Assembly: GCA_011522915.1 (NCBI GenBank)
Contig: WTIA01000115.1
Span: forward strand, 1 to 36,502
DNA length: 36,502 nt
Origin: Methanobacteriota archaeon
GTDB taxonomy: Archaea; Thermoplasmatota; Poseidoniia; Poseidoniales; Poseidoniaceae
Reading direction: 5' to 3'
Below are positions 17,762 to 25,520 of the stretch, piece after piece. Each line of letters starts with the position of its first letter. Positions within the stretch are counted from its first letter, which is position 1. The notes under the pieces are model-generated. The model searched no databases, had not been told where the DNA came from, and worked only from the letters and a program-made list of their open reading frames with translations. The position numbers and the translations under genes were made by a program.

Positions 17762-18622
17762 TTATAATCGCGAGGTTAGATCGATTAAATACCGGATTAG
17801 ACTGATGGAGACAACTGATAGGAAAATCCCTGTAACAATTCTTTTTGGAAGATATTTGATTGCGTATTTTGCACCGAAGTACGCCGATGCTAAGGCTAAT
17901 AGAGGAATCGCAATCATTACAAACAATCCTACTTCATCGATAATTAAAGATAAATTTCTGTTGATTATTAAATGGCTGATAAGTGCAACTGGAACTATTG
18001 TTGCAGCAACAAGATAACTAGTGCCTGCTGCTTTTTTTGCGTCCATTTTCAATATCGAGCGGTTGGTTGTAACAAGTATTGCGCCGCCCCCAATTCCAAG
18101 CATTCCTGAAGACATTCCGGCGAATGAAGAGCCGATAATATACTGATTTCTTTTTTCAACAACTGGGATTTCGGGGCTGGTTTCTTGACCTTCAGATATT
18201 GTCTTTCGAATTGTCCTTTCAATTACAAATGTGATAATTATAGCAGCCATTAACTTGATCCCAATGTCACCAACTGCTGAAATCAATACGCCTGATAAAA
18301 CAACTCCAACTATTGCTGAGGGGGCTGCTGAAATTCTTCCGATCTTAGCTGCTTCTTTATCTGCAAATCCAGATTTTGAATGTGCAAGACTGCTACCTAA
18401 AGCGACCATCAATACAAGAGTTAGAGATGCTACCAATGCTTCTGTCATTTCCCAACCTAGCATGTAGTGCATAATTGGGACATACAGAATTCCTCCGCCT
18501 AAACCCAGTGGGCTAAATGCTGCTGCTACAAGCAATAGACAAATTACTGCAGCAATAGACACTGGCTCCACTACAATCACGCCCCAATTATGGATATGTC
18601 TCACGGGATTTGCGTAAAGCAT
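17762..18622 (-). CDS. TauE/SafE-family permease
   Basis: This is a 286-aa hydrophobic protein with about eight predicted membrane segments in two similar halves. Each half holds the Gly-rich family motif: SPLGLGGGILYVPIMHYMLG in the first and GMSSGMLGIGGGAILVTTN in the second. TauE/SafE proteins export or import small sulfur-containing or organic anions such as sulfite and sulfoacetate; the substrate here is unknown. ATG at 18622 gives a 15-20 residue leader before the first segment, and a downstream GTG is possible. It is divergent from a second family member at 18677. Downstream, on the same strand, lies moeA, which could hint at a sulfite/molybdenum-enzyme link but may be coincidence. Confidence 0.88.
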   Translation of the reverse strand: MLYANPVRHIHNWGVIVVEPVSIAAVICLLLVAAAFSPLGLGGGILYVPIMHYMLGWEMTEALVASLTLVLMVALGSSLAHSKSGFADKEAAKIGRISAAPSAIVGVVLSGVLISAVGDIGIKLMAAIIITFVIERTIRKTISEGQETSPEIPVVEKRNQYIIGSSFAGMSSGMLGIGGGAILVTTNRSILKMDAKKAAGTSYLVAATIVPVALISHLIINRNLSLIIDEVGLFVMIAIPLLALASAYFGAKYAIKYLPKRIVTGIFLSVVSISLIRYLIDLTSRL

Positions 18623-18676
18623 CTTTGGCTCTAATCATTGCAAGAACTATTCTACTAGCCATTGTTACCAGTGAAC

Positions 18677-19453
18677 ATGGAAGTGGTCCTAGGGGATATT
18701 ATGCTCCTTTTTGGGCTTTCATTAATCGCAGCGATGTATGCTAGTGTTGGCCATGGTGGCGCATCTGGTTATCTTGCTATTCTTTCTTTAACCGCTTATG
18801 CTGCAAACGACCCTTCGTGGCTTAAACAACATGCCTGGAGTCTAAATTTACTTGTGGCCGGAATGGCATTTTATGCTTACAATAAATCTGGATTTTTTGA
18901 TAAGAAATTGGCCGTTCCTTTTGTTATCACAAGTATACCCGCCGCTCTCCTTGGAGGTTACCTCAGAGTTGATGATGTAGTCTATGATACCTTATTGTCG
19001 CTTACTTTGGTTTTTGCTGCTTGGAAATTATACACATCGAAGAGTGTGATTTCTGATGGTAACATATCGAATCCTCCTTTGGTCCTAGCGCTCCTTATTG
19101 GAGGAGTTGTTGGATTTTTTAGTGGAATTATTGGTGTTGGAGGGGGAATATTCCTGTCCCCCATTATACTATTATTCGGATGGAGTGATCCAAAAACAAC
19201 CGCTGGTGTTGCGGCTATTTTCATTTGGGTAAATTCTCTATCTGGCTTGATAGGAAGTGCTGTTTCAGGACAATTTGCCCTTGATTTTTCTATCTTGCTT
19301 CCTTTCGCAATCGCTGTTTTAATTGGTGGATATTTTGGCTCTAAATTCGGTTCTGAAAAATTCTCACAAACGACGATTAGAAACCTTTTGATATCGGTTA
19401 TGCTAATCGCCGCAATTAGACAAATTCTAGATTTGTTGGGCCTATGGGCCTGA
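18677..19453 (+). CDS. TauE/SafE-family permease, second copy
   Basis: This is a 258-aa membrane protein from ATG 18677. The ORF-track start at 18662 is a TTG with no better support. It has paired Gly-rich motifs of the TauE/SafE family: YASVGHGGASGYLAILSL in the first half and FSGIIGVGGGIFLSPIILL in the second. About eight hydrophobic segments are visible. It is clearly diverged from the neighbour at 17762-18622, so a recent duplication is unlikely and the two may carry different anions. The starts are 54 bp apart on opposite strands, so they share a promoter region. Its stop is followed with no gap by the stop of the convergent zinc-ribbon gene. Confidence 0.87.
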   Translation: MEVVLGDIMLLFGLSLIAAMYASVGHGGASGYLAILSLTAYAANDPSWLKQHAWSLNLLVAGMAFYAYNKSGFFDKKLAVPFVITSIPAALLGGYLRVDDVVYDTLLSLTLVFAAWKLYTSKSVISDGNISNPPLVLALLIGGVVGFFSGIIGVGGGIFLSPIILLFGWSDPKTTAGVAAIFIWVNSLSGLIGSAVSGQFALDFSILLPFAIAVLIGGYFGSKFGSEKFSQTTIRNLLISVMLIAAIRQILDLLGLWA

Positions 19454-19738
19454 TTATTCGAAGAACTCTTGGTGTTCACAGTGTGGACATGTGATGGTGT
19501 ATCTAGCCTTCTTTGGTTTTGGAACTTTCATCATTGTACCACACATTTGGCATTGGTGTTTGATGACGTCTGGAGCTTTTGGTTTGACTTCTTCGTTAAG
19601 TGTTCTACCTACATCTGTTGACCAACCTAATTGGTCTGTGTAAGCATCGGTCTTCTTCATTTTAGAACTCTTCAGTGATAGGCGTATCTTGCGCTTCTTC
19701 TTTTTGCGCTTACCAGGAGGTGCTTTCTTGGTTGCCAT
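19454..19738 (-). CDS. Small basic zinc-ribbon protein
   Basis: This is a 94-aa protein from ATG 19738 (MATKKAPPGKR); the ORF-track start is a TTG. The N-terminal 30 residues are extremely Lys/Arg-rich (GKRKKKKRKIRL). The C-terminus is a zinc ribbon with CQMC and CPHC separated by 17 residues. This layout resembles small ribosome-associated or RNA-binding proteins, or a transcription-factor ribbon, but I do not recognise a named family. The gene lies 45 bp downstream of the beta-CASP nuclease stop on the same strand, so the two may be co-transcribed, which would suit an RNA-related role. That role is inferred. Confidence 0.78.
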   Translation of the reverse strand: MATKKAPPGKRKKKKRKIRLSLKSSKMKKTDAYTDQLGWSTDVGRTLNEEVKPKAPDVIKHQCQMCGTMMKVPKPKKARYTITCPHCEHQEFFE

Positions 19739-19783
19739 GCACAACGGTAGACGTCACTGTATTCAATCACTTCGGAAAAAATA

Positions 19784-21151
19784 TCACTCTACGACTGTCG
19801 ACTCTCCATTGACTGGAGTATGTACTTCGAAGCCTTTTGATTCTAAATCTTCAACCAAAGGCGGTCTCGCGTGTGTTGGGTCTGTATGGTAGACTACGAC
19901 GGTTTCTGCCTTACAATTTTCAGCAAATTCAACGATTTCTTTGTGGCCTGCGTGTGTGGAAAATGAAAATTGGCTTACTTCCAAATCTATTGGTGTTCTT
20001 TTGTCCCAAATCGGTACATGCTTCTCATCAAGTAGCATTCTACCTCCAGATCCTTTGGCTTGATATCCTGTCAAAAGGATAGCATTTCTAGGGTCCATTC
20101 GCAATCTGTTAAGGTACCAGATAGAGGGGCCACCATCCATCATTCCTGATGTAGATACAATGCAATCAGCATCTAATGCTTTCTTTTTATCCGATTTCGA
20201 AGATACTCTGCGGCACCATCTCCAAGCGTCTTCCAATGCACCGGGGTCACGTAGCGACTCTGGATGTTCCATTTGCAACTGGGCTACTCTTTTCCCCATT
20301 CCATCAACATGAACATCCAGTTCAGGAAGATGTTTGTGAAGTGTCATTACAATGTCCTGAGTTCTTCCGTTTGCAAATGCTGGGATTAATGCTGTTCCGC
20401 CTCTTTCAGTAACTTCGATTATTCTGTCAATGAACGCTTGGGTTGTTTCTTCCTTACTAGGATGATTTCTGCCACCGTAAGTTCCCTCGACGAATAAAAC
20501 GTCACATTTTTCTGGTTTTGCACCCGATACAAGCGGTGAATCTCTTGTGTCAAAATCGCCAGTAAAGAGTAGTTTGTGGGTATCTGTTTCCACATTTAGC
20601 ATAGCTGCCCCAGGTATGTGTCCAGCACTTGTTAACTTCAATTTCCAGGAATCTTTCTCCCATGTTTCTCCAAACTGATGCGTTTGCCAAGATGATGTTG
20701 CAATATCTATGTCTCTTTTATCCCAAGCAAGAGGATATCCTTCTAATCTACTAACTTTGTAACAATCATTCCACATCATATGACTAATTTCTGCAGTTAA
20801 TGGAGTGCCATGCAACTTAGTTCTATGATTTGAGCAAAGCCATGGGGCCATACCAAGATGGTCTATGTGAGAGTGTGTGATTACTGCATCCTTGACATTG
20901 GGAGCTTCGTGAGGATATTTTGGAGGATCTGTTGGTGCTAATCCGTAATCGAGGAGCATTCTCGTTCCTTTTGTATCCTCAAACATACACCCTACATTAC
21001 CTACTTCATTACCCCCGCCGAGATAGTGGTAGCGAATTCCGTTAGAAGGAGGATGATCAGGATATGTGGTAGTTCTACCTGGAGAATAGAACACCATATT
21101 GAGTGCTAACATGATTCTATGAATGAAGATGTCGGACCCCTGTATTTCCAT
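19784..21151 (-). CDS. Metallo-beta-lactamase/beta-CASP ribonuclease (aCPSF-like)
   Basis: This is a 455-aa protein. The MBL zinc motifs are HSHIDHLG, SAGHIPGA and GDFDTRD. The beta-CASP part follows with VEGTYGGRNHP, PAFANGRTQDI, STSGMMDGGP and the terminal His motif FSTHAGH. The length matches the KH-less archaeal CPSF paralogue (aCPSF2 type) rather than the KH-containing aCPSF1. Such enzymes act as RNA endonucleases or 5'-3' exonucleases in RNA turnover or 3'-end formation. ATG at 21151 is used, but the conserved region begins near the Met at residue 19, so a later start is possible. It is divergent from the ferredoxin operon across the largest gap in the window. Confidence 0.92.
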   Translation of the reverse strand: MEIQGSDIFIHRIMLALNMVFYSPGRTTTYPDHPPSNGIRYHYLGGGNEVGNVGCMFEDTKGTRMLLDYGLAPTDPPKYPHEAPNVKDAVITHSHIDHLGMAPWLCSNHRTKLHGTPLTAEISHMMWNDCYKVSRLEGYPLAWDKRDIDIATSSWQTHQFGETWEKDSWKLKLTSAGHIPGAAMLNVETDTHKLLFTGDFDTRDSPLVSGAKPEKCDVLFVEGTYGGRNHPSKEETTQAFIDRIIEVTERGGTALIPAFANGRTQDIVMTLHKHLPELDVHVDGMGKRVAQLQMEHPESLRDPGALEDAWRWCRRVSSKSDKKKALDADCIVSTSGMMDGGPSIWYLNRLRMDPRNAILLTGYQAKGSGGRMLLDEKHVPIWDKRTPIDLEVSQFSFSTHAGHKEIVEFAENCKAETVVVYHTDPTHARPPLVEDLESKGFEVHTPVNGESTVVE

Positions 21152-21468
21152 TGGAACTATTTGTGATGGTATTGAGTATTGAGAATGAAATGAATTGATT
21201 ATTAACTAGACGCGATAAACATCAATGGGTCTTGTTTCACATTTATGATGTTCCCATCATTTCTTGTTTCATCATAACCCCAATATTTCCTTTCCAGTGG
21301 AAAGAAGGGGGTGTTTACATGATAATTTATTATGACTAAATTAATTAATTTTTGATTTCTATTCGAAAGTTCTGAAGACAAATATTTTTTCTTGAATTAT
21401 TCTTTTGATATTTCTCCAATGGTCAATCGGCCGATGAATCAATGAGTATGTATCCACTGGAATAATGT
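21152..21468. promoter_or_regulatory. Long AT-rich divergent intergenic region
   Basis: These 317 bp lie between the beta-CASP gene and the ferredoxin operon. They contain a direct repeat TCTTGTTTCA at 21230-21239 and again at 21262-21271, and two short inverted repeats: TGATG-TTCC-CATCA near 21246, and CTTTCC-AGT-GGAAAG at 21290-21304. Very AT-rich tracts follow (aaattaattaatttttgat and acaaatatttttt), which are candidate TATA elements for the ferredoxin operon. No tRNA-like fold or credible ORF is seen. The minus-strand ORF at 21359-21739 is antisense to the ferredoxin gene and is discounted. Confidence 0.45.
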
Positions 21469-21672
21469 ATGGGGGAGTCAAAGTCAGCAATTTTTGTTGT
21501 CGACGAAGATTTATGTTATGGTTGTGGAGCCTGTATTGCTTTGTGTCCAACCAACGCTCTAGACCTTGTTGATAGATTGGCAATTGTGGAACAAAGTAAC
21601 TGTACACTATGTGAGCACTGTATACCTTCATGCCCTGTATTTGCGCTGAGTATTGAGGAAGTGAAAACATGA
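21469..21672 (+). CDS. 2[4Fe-4S] ferredoxin
   Basis: This is a 67-aa protein with two cluster motifs. The first is CYGCGACIALCP (C-x2-C-x2-C-x3-CP); the second is CTLCEHCIPSCP. The spacing is that of a bacterial-type ferredoxin with two 4Fe-4S clusters. It carries low-potential electrons in the cytoplasm. It is the first gene of a three-gene row with a half-length flavoprotein (4-bp ATGA overlap) and GGGP synthase. This suggests it feeds electrons to saturation of archaeal isoprenoid lipids, where ferredoxin-like donors are known for geranylgeranyl reductases. The link is inferred from position. Confidence 0.92.
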   Translation: MGESKSAIFVVDEDLCYGCGACIALCPTNALDLVDRLAIVEQSNCTLCEHCIPSCPVFALSIEEVKT

Positions 21673-22295
21673 TAAATATCTCAGGTGGGGGTGTAAGAGG
21701 TCTTTCATGCGCCCTTTTCTTACTTGAGAGAGGTTTCAAAGTAACTATCTATGAAGCTAGGCAAGAAATTGGTAATCCAGTACGATCTCCTGGAATAATC
21801 AAATCTATGCCAACGGAATTTCTTGAAAAAACCGCAGCAAAAAAAAACGAATATGGGTGGTCATTTAGGAGAGAATGGTTCGAAAAACTACTAGCGAAAA
21901 AAGTTGTAGATAGTGGAGGCCAAATCAAATTGAAAACCCCGGGTCCGGAAGCCTCGATTGACTGCACAGGTGGTAAATCAGTAGCGCCAGGGTGGCCTAA
22001 CCAAGGCATGCAATTCAATCTGGATTTATGGAATGGTGGAATAATGATAAATCAGAACCTTCCACAAGAATTTTCACTTAACGAAATCGAAGATGATAGG
22101 TTTTGTTTTGAGAGGGGAGATGGATTGGTAGAGTGCTGGATAAGAGGTGATTTACCCAGACCAATTCAAGGCTGGTTAGAGATAATGTCGGGAGAGCACC
22201 CAACATCTTCGGCAGAAATTTGGGCCGATGAAGCAATCACCGAAGGGGAAGAAATAGCCAAAAACATCATTCATTCCCTCAAGGAGTTGGATTAA
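21669..22295 (+). CDS. Half-length FAD-dependent oxidoreductase, geranylgeranyl-reductase-like
   Basis: This is a 208-aa protein. It opens with a dinucleotide-binding motif, ISGGGVRGLSCALFLLERG, ending in an acidic strand (VTIYEA). GNPVRSPG follows and resembles the E-P-V-R-C region of archaeal geranylgeranyl reductases. A second nucleotide-site-like element is SIDCTGGKSVAPGW. It is about half the length of a full geranylgeranyl reductase (about 400 aa) and lacks most of the usual substrate domain. The frame is intact and the gene is tightly packed, so it is not obviously a pseudogene. Overlap with the ferredoxin gene and 1-bp spacing to GGGP synthase suggest a role in ether-lipid tail reduction or in assembly of a reductase. 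The family call is moderate and the function inferred. Confidence 0.7.
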   Translation: MINISGGGVRGLSCALFLLERGFKVTIYEARQEIGNPVRSPGIIKSMPTEFLEKTAAKKNEYGWSFRREWFEKLLAKKVVDSGGQIKLKTPGPEASIDCTGGKSVAPGWPNQGMQFNLDLWNGGIMINQNLPQEFSLNEIEDDRFCFERGDGLVECWIRGDLPRPIQGWLEIMSGEHPTSSAEIWADEAITEGEEIAKNIIHSLKELD

Positions 22296-22296
22296 C

Positions 22297-23115
22297 ATGC
22301 TACCGATGGAGGGCTTGGTGAACTATGTTCTAAACCGGGATTACGGTTGCCGACACATCACTCTAATCGATCCTGGAAAACAAAGCGCAGAGGTTGCAAC
22401 TCGTAGAGCGATTGCAGCGATTGAAGCGGGCTCGAGCATGATATTTGTCGGCGGCTCTACAGATACTCCGGATGAAGTTGTACACGAAACTTGCAAATCC
22501 ATTCAGGACGCATTAGAACTACAGGTGTTTGCATCAAGCCAAGATCCTATGTCAGAAGAAGAAAAATGGAAAATTCCAGTTGTTTTATTCCCGGGCGGAG
22601 CACATGCACTTTCCCCAGCCGCCGATGGCATTACATTCATGATGTTGATGAATTCAAAAATTCGTCGATTCTTAATCGGTGAACAATTACGTGGTGCCCC
22701 TTATCTAGAAAAGTTTGGAGTTGAACCCCTCTCTACTGGCTACCTTGTGTTCTCACCCGGTGGAAAAGTAGGAGAAGTGGGTGAAGCCGAATTAATTGAA
22801 AACGGACAAGAAGAAATCGTCCATTCGTATGCACTAACTGCCAAAATGTTCGGTTTCAAACTACTATATCTCGAAGCAGGAAGCGGGGCATCATCTCAGG
22901 TAGACGCAGAATCGATAAAATCAGCAGCCAAAGTAGAGGAACTTTGTCTGATTGTAGGTGGAGGAATTCGAACCGGGGAACAAGCAGCATTAGCGGCAAA
23001 ATCTGGAGCAAATTGGGTTGTAACTGGAACCTTGACCGAAGATGCTTCAAGCATGGATGAACTAAAGCAAAGAATATCTCAGATAGTAGAAGCGATTCAA
23101 TCCTCGTCTTCGTAG
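22297..23115 (+). CDS. Geranylgeranylglyceryl phosphate synthase
   Basis: This is a 272-aa TIM-barrel prenyltransferase. It joins geranylgeranyl diphosphate to sn-glycerol-1-phosphate, the first committed step of archaeal ether lipids. Family segments are HITLIDPGK near the N-terminus, AGSSMIFVGGSTD, PVVLFPGG, KLLYLEAGSGA and the phosphate-binding loop IVGGGIRTGEQA, followed by GANWVVTGT. The length is typical of the long archaeal group. The start is ATG 22297, one base after the upstream stop; a second Met at residue 3 is possible. The last 19 bp overlap the end of the convergent coiled-coil gene. This is one of the best markers that the organism is an archaeon. Confidence 0.95.
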   Translation: MLPMEGLVNYVLNRDYGCRHITLIDPGKQSAEVATRRAIAAIEAGSSMIFVGGSTDTPDEVVHETCKSIQDALELQVFASSQDPMSEEEKWKIPVVLFPGGAHALSPAADGITFMMLMNSKIRRFLIGEQLRGAPYLEKFGVEPLSTGYLVFSPGGKVGEVGEAELIENGQEEIVHSYALTAKMFGFKLLYLEAGSGASSQVDAESIKSAAKVEELCLIVGGGIRTGEQAALAAKSGANWVVTGTLTEDASSMDELKQRISQIVEAIQSSSS

Positions 23116-24389
23116 AGAACAGGATCTCCAGTTCCACCTGGCGATTCAGGTCTAGCTTCCTTTGGGACATCCATTCCTTTCTCGATTACTTCTAATGCCG
23201 TATCTAGGTCTACAGTGCCACCTTCAGCCAACGTTTGCATATCTTCAGCAGTTGGTGCAGAAATTGTTCTTTCAACATCGGGTGCGTTAGAATAAATTTC
23301 CCTTCTCAATTCTCTTTCATCGTGATTACGAACTAGAGAAAGCGAATCTGCAAATACGCGTCCGACAACTTCCCTGGTTCTTTCAGTACGCTTAACACCA
23401 TCCAATTGGTTAACCGCAGTGTCTCTTTGAGCTTCCAACTCTCTAACTTCAGACGTTCTATCTGTTAGGGCAGCCTCCAAGTCACCTATCGTTAGTGACA
23501 TCTGTTGGATTCTCTCATCTCTCTCGAAGACATCGTTGTGTAGCCGCCTCTCTCTTCTCCTCAGAGATTCATATTCTCTGTTTCTTTCAAGCAGGCGCCT
23601 CTTCAATTCTTCTATCTGCTCTACAAGATAATCGTGCTCTGCTGAAACAGATCTTGGCCCCTGCATTACTCTCTCGAGTTGTTCTTCTAATTCCGCTAAA
23701 CGATTGTCTCTAGCATCGAGAAGTCCACGAAGCCTGTCTGCAATATCTCTCAGCCTTTGCCTCTCTTCCTCAAGGGCATCATTTGCGGCCTTTTCAGCAT
23801 CTAAATCTCCTGCTAATGCATCTGCCTGTGCTTTTAGTGCACGAACTTCGTCAGCTGTTACGCTGGTTAAACCAGCATCAGCCGCCCTCTCTAGGGCTTC
23901 GACCATCTGAGACATACGCCCTTCCATTTCTGCGATAACATCATCTTGTTGAGTTGTTAATTCTCGTAATTGAGAAGCCTCTTTTTCTAATGCTTCTCTC
24001 TCCTCGGCCGACATACTTGAACGATTTTCATCCAATTCTTTTCTAGTATCATCGAGCAATCTCTCTAAATGGACGATTCTTGCACTAGACTCTTCGATTT
24101 GACTTTCTGCAGCCTTTAGTTGTGCAACCTCTGGCGCAACCTCGTCTTTGCGCTCAGCCAAATCTAACTCCAAAACCCTCAATCTTTGTTTGGATGTAAC
24201 AAGATCTTCGTTTCTATCAGCGAGTTCTTGCCATGCAACTAGTACCTCTTCTACCAGTTGGTCAACGGGGTAAGCGCGCAGCATTCCCTCTAGAGCTGCT
24301 CGCTCATCACCACTCGAATCAGTCATGCGACGGATGCCACCTGGAGTCTCAGCGCCGAACGTCATTGAGGCCAATCGCACATCAACCAT
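23097..24389 (-). CDS. Long coiled-coil protein, putative partner of actin-like filament
   Basis: This is a 430-aa protein of unknown family. Roughly residues 50-320 are heptad-rich and highly charged (for example ELEEQLERVMQ, EEIEELKRRLLERNREYE-type segments), which predicts a long parallel coiled coil. A short, possibly globular N-terminus comes first (ALEGMLRAYPVDQLVEEVL). The C-terminus is acidic and Pro/Gly-rich and probably disordered. There is no membrane segment or catalytic motif. A GGTTG element precedes ATG 24389. It lies 50 bp downstream of the MamK-like actin gene on the same strand. Genes for filament-binding coiled-coil proteins commonly sit next to actin-like genes, so a tether, cross-linker or polar organiser is plausible, but this is inferred. 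It overlaps GGGP synthase by 19 bp at its 3' end. Confidence 0.8.
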   Translation of the reverse strand: MVDVRLASMTFGAETPGGIRRMTDSSGDERAALEGMLRAYPVDQLVEEVLVAWQELADRNEDLVTSKQRLRVLELDLAERKDEVAPEVAQLKAAESQIEESSARIVHLERLLDDTRKELDENRSSMSAEEREALEKEASQLRELTTQQDDVIAEMEGRMSQMVEALERAADAGLTSVTADEVRALKAQADALAGDLDAEKAANDALEEERQRLRDIADRLRGLLDARDNRLAELEEQLERVMQGPRSVSAEHDYLVEQIEELKRRLLERNREYESLRRRERRLHNDVFERDERIQQMSLTIGDLEAALTDRTSEVRELEAQRDTAVNQLDGVKRTERTREVVGRVFADSLSLVRNHDERELRREIYSNAPDVERTISAPTAEDMQTLAEGGTVDLDTALEVIEKGMDVPKEARPESPGGTGDPVLYEDED

Positions 24390-24439
24390 TCTTCAACCTT
24401 TCATTGGTCACAGGGCCCTTCAGCCCTATTGTGGGACCT

Positions 24440-25444
24440 TCAGTTGATTGCGGTATATTGCTCATCAGGCATGTCTTGAGCCAGTGCCATTGCACCGGTT
24501 GCGACCTTTTCGATTGGGTCGTCAACACATGTCACAGTTACATCTCCGATGTCTGCAATATCATTTGCAACGGCGTCTGCGATGCCTTCGATAAGAGAAC
24601 CGCCGCCGGATAGGATGATGTTGTTTCTTAGAATTGGTTGGTATTCAGGGTCTGCAGATGCAACAATAGTCTTGATTGCAGCACCGACCTTTCCAACAAC
24701 CATTGAACAAGCAGCCTTGATTAAGTCACCAATGTCAACAACTTGCTTCTTTCCTTCAACCGATAATTCGACCATTTGTTCACGGTCGTCTCCGTTGACG
24801 TAGGAAAACTCTTCTTTCCACTTTCGAACCATATCTTTGGTGACTTGTGCTCCGGTGTACTTCTTCTGAACTAGTTCCATAAGTTGCAGATCAATCCAAT
24901 CTCCAGCTTCCTGAATAGTCAATTGGTCTTCTTCGGTCGGGAAGATACCGTAAAGTCGCGCAATGTCGGTAGTACCTGCACCGATATCAACACATATTGA
25001 ACCAGAAATTTCTCCAATACCATACGCTGTTGCGAATGGCTCTGTTACGACCATGATTGCGTTGACTTGTCCACGAAGTGTAGCAACTAGGTTGCTCTTA
25101 TCGGTGAATGAAACGTGGGATGGAGAACAAATTACTCCGAAAACCTCGTCGTAGTCTTCAGGACCAACAGTCTCGATTAAGTGAGTAACGAACGCCTTTG
25201 CTGCTGCAAGGTTTGCCTCATCGTCTTGAGTAACACCAGCTGCCATTGGGCGGTATAGGTTACATGCAAGTTTGTTCTTCAATGCATCATTTCCAAACAA
25301 TACGTCGCGGCCTAGGAAATTTCTTGCGACCGGGTCCTTTGGACGACCAACAACGGTCTCGATAGTTTCTAGCGAACCTGCGCTACTTGCAATTGTAGAT
25401 TGGTATGTTCCCAAATCAATTCCAACATAGAGTCTTTCTCCCAT
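24440..25444 (-). CDS. Actin-like ATPase, MamK/MreB superfamily
   Basis: This is a 334-aa protein. Phosphate-1 motif GIDLGT (8-13), catalytic-Glu motif EPFATAYG (135-142), phosphate-2 motif DIGAGTTD (153-160) and adenosine motif LSGGGSLIEG (279-288) define the actin fold. Compared with MamK as I remember it, several blocks are unusually close: GRPKDPVARNFLGRDVLFG, the EEDQ...AGDWIDLQL segment, RNNIILSGGGS and the tail GAMALAQDMPDEQY. MamK polymerises into ATP-dependent filaments that position magnetosomes. No magnetosome gene is present here, so another cargo or a cell-organising role is likely. A GGTGAG Shine-Dalgarno site precedes ATG 25444. The coiled-coil gene follows 50 bp downstream. 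The fold is certain; the MamK-like subfamily is well supported by eye. Confidence 0.92.
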   Translation of the reverse strand: MGERLYVGIDLGTYQSTIASSAGSLETIETVVGRPKDPVARNFLGRDVLFGNDALKNKLACNLYRPMAAGVTQDDEANLAAAKAFVTHLIETVGPEDYDEVFGVICSPSHVSFTDKSNLVATLRGQVNAIMVVTEPFATAYGIGEISGSICVDIGAGTTDIARLYGIFPTEEDQLTIQEAGDWIDLQLMELVQKKYTGAQVTKDMVRKWKEEFSYVNGDDREQMVELSVEGKKQVVDIGDLIKAACSMVVGKVGAAIKTIVASADPEYQPILRNNIILSGGGSLIEGIADAVANDIADIGDVTVTCVDDPIEKVATGAMALAQDMPDEQYTAIN

Positions 25445-25458
25445 TTTTTACTCACCTT

Positions 25459-25471
25459 TGTCCTTCGGACA
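25459..25471 (-). promoter_or_regulatory. Small hairpin upstream of the actin-gene ribosome-binding site
   Basis: On the minus strand TGTCC-GAA-GGACA forms a 5-bp stem with a 3-nt loop. It ends a few bases before the GGTGAG Shine-Dalgarno element (about 25451-25456) of the actin-like gene. It could modulate translation. The repeat is short and may be chance. Confidence 0.3.
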
Positions 25472-25520
25472 TATAGGCCACGTAGTTTCTTGTTTTAATG
25501 TTCACTCGCGCTCAGAGGAA

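Noticed and set aside
21152-21468. Possible RNA gene in the longest gap
   Set aside because: No cloverleaf, no T-loop sequence and no long stem could be found; only short repeats and AT-rich tracts are present.
21359-21739. 126-aa minus-strand ORF over the ferredoxin gene
   Set aside because: It lies antisense to a ferredoxin with both cluster motifs intact and shows no domain of its own.
24440-25444. Magnetosome island
   Set aside because: The MamK-like actin alone does not imply magnetosomes; no other mam-type gene is visible in the window.
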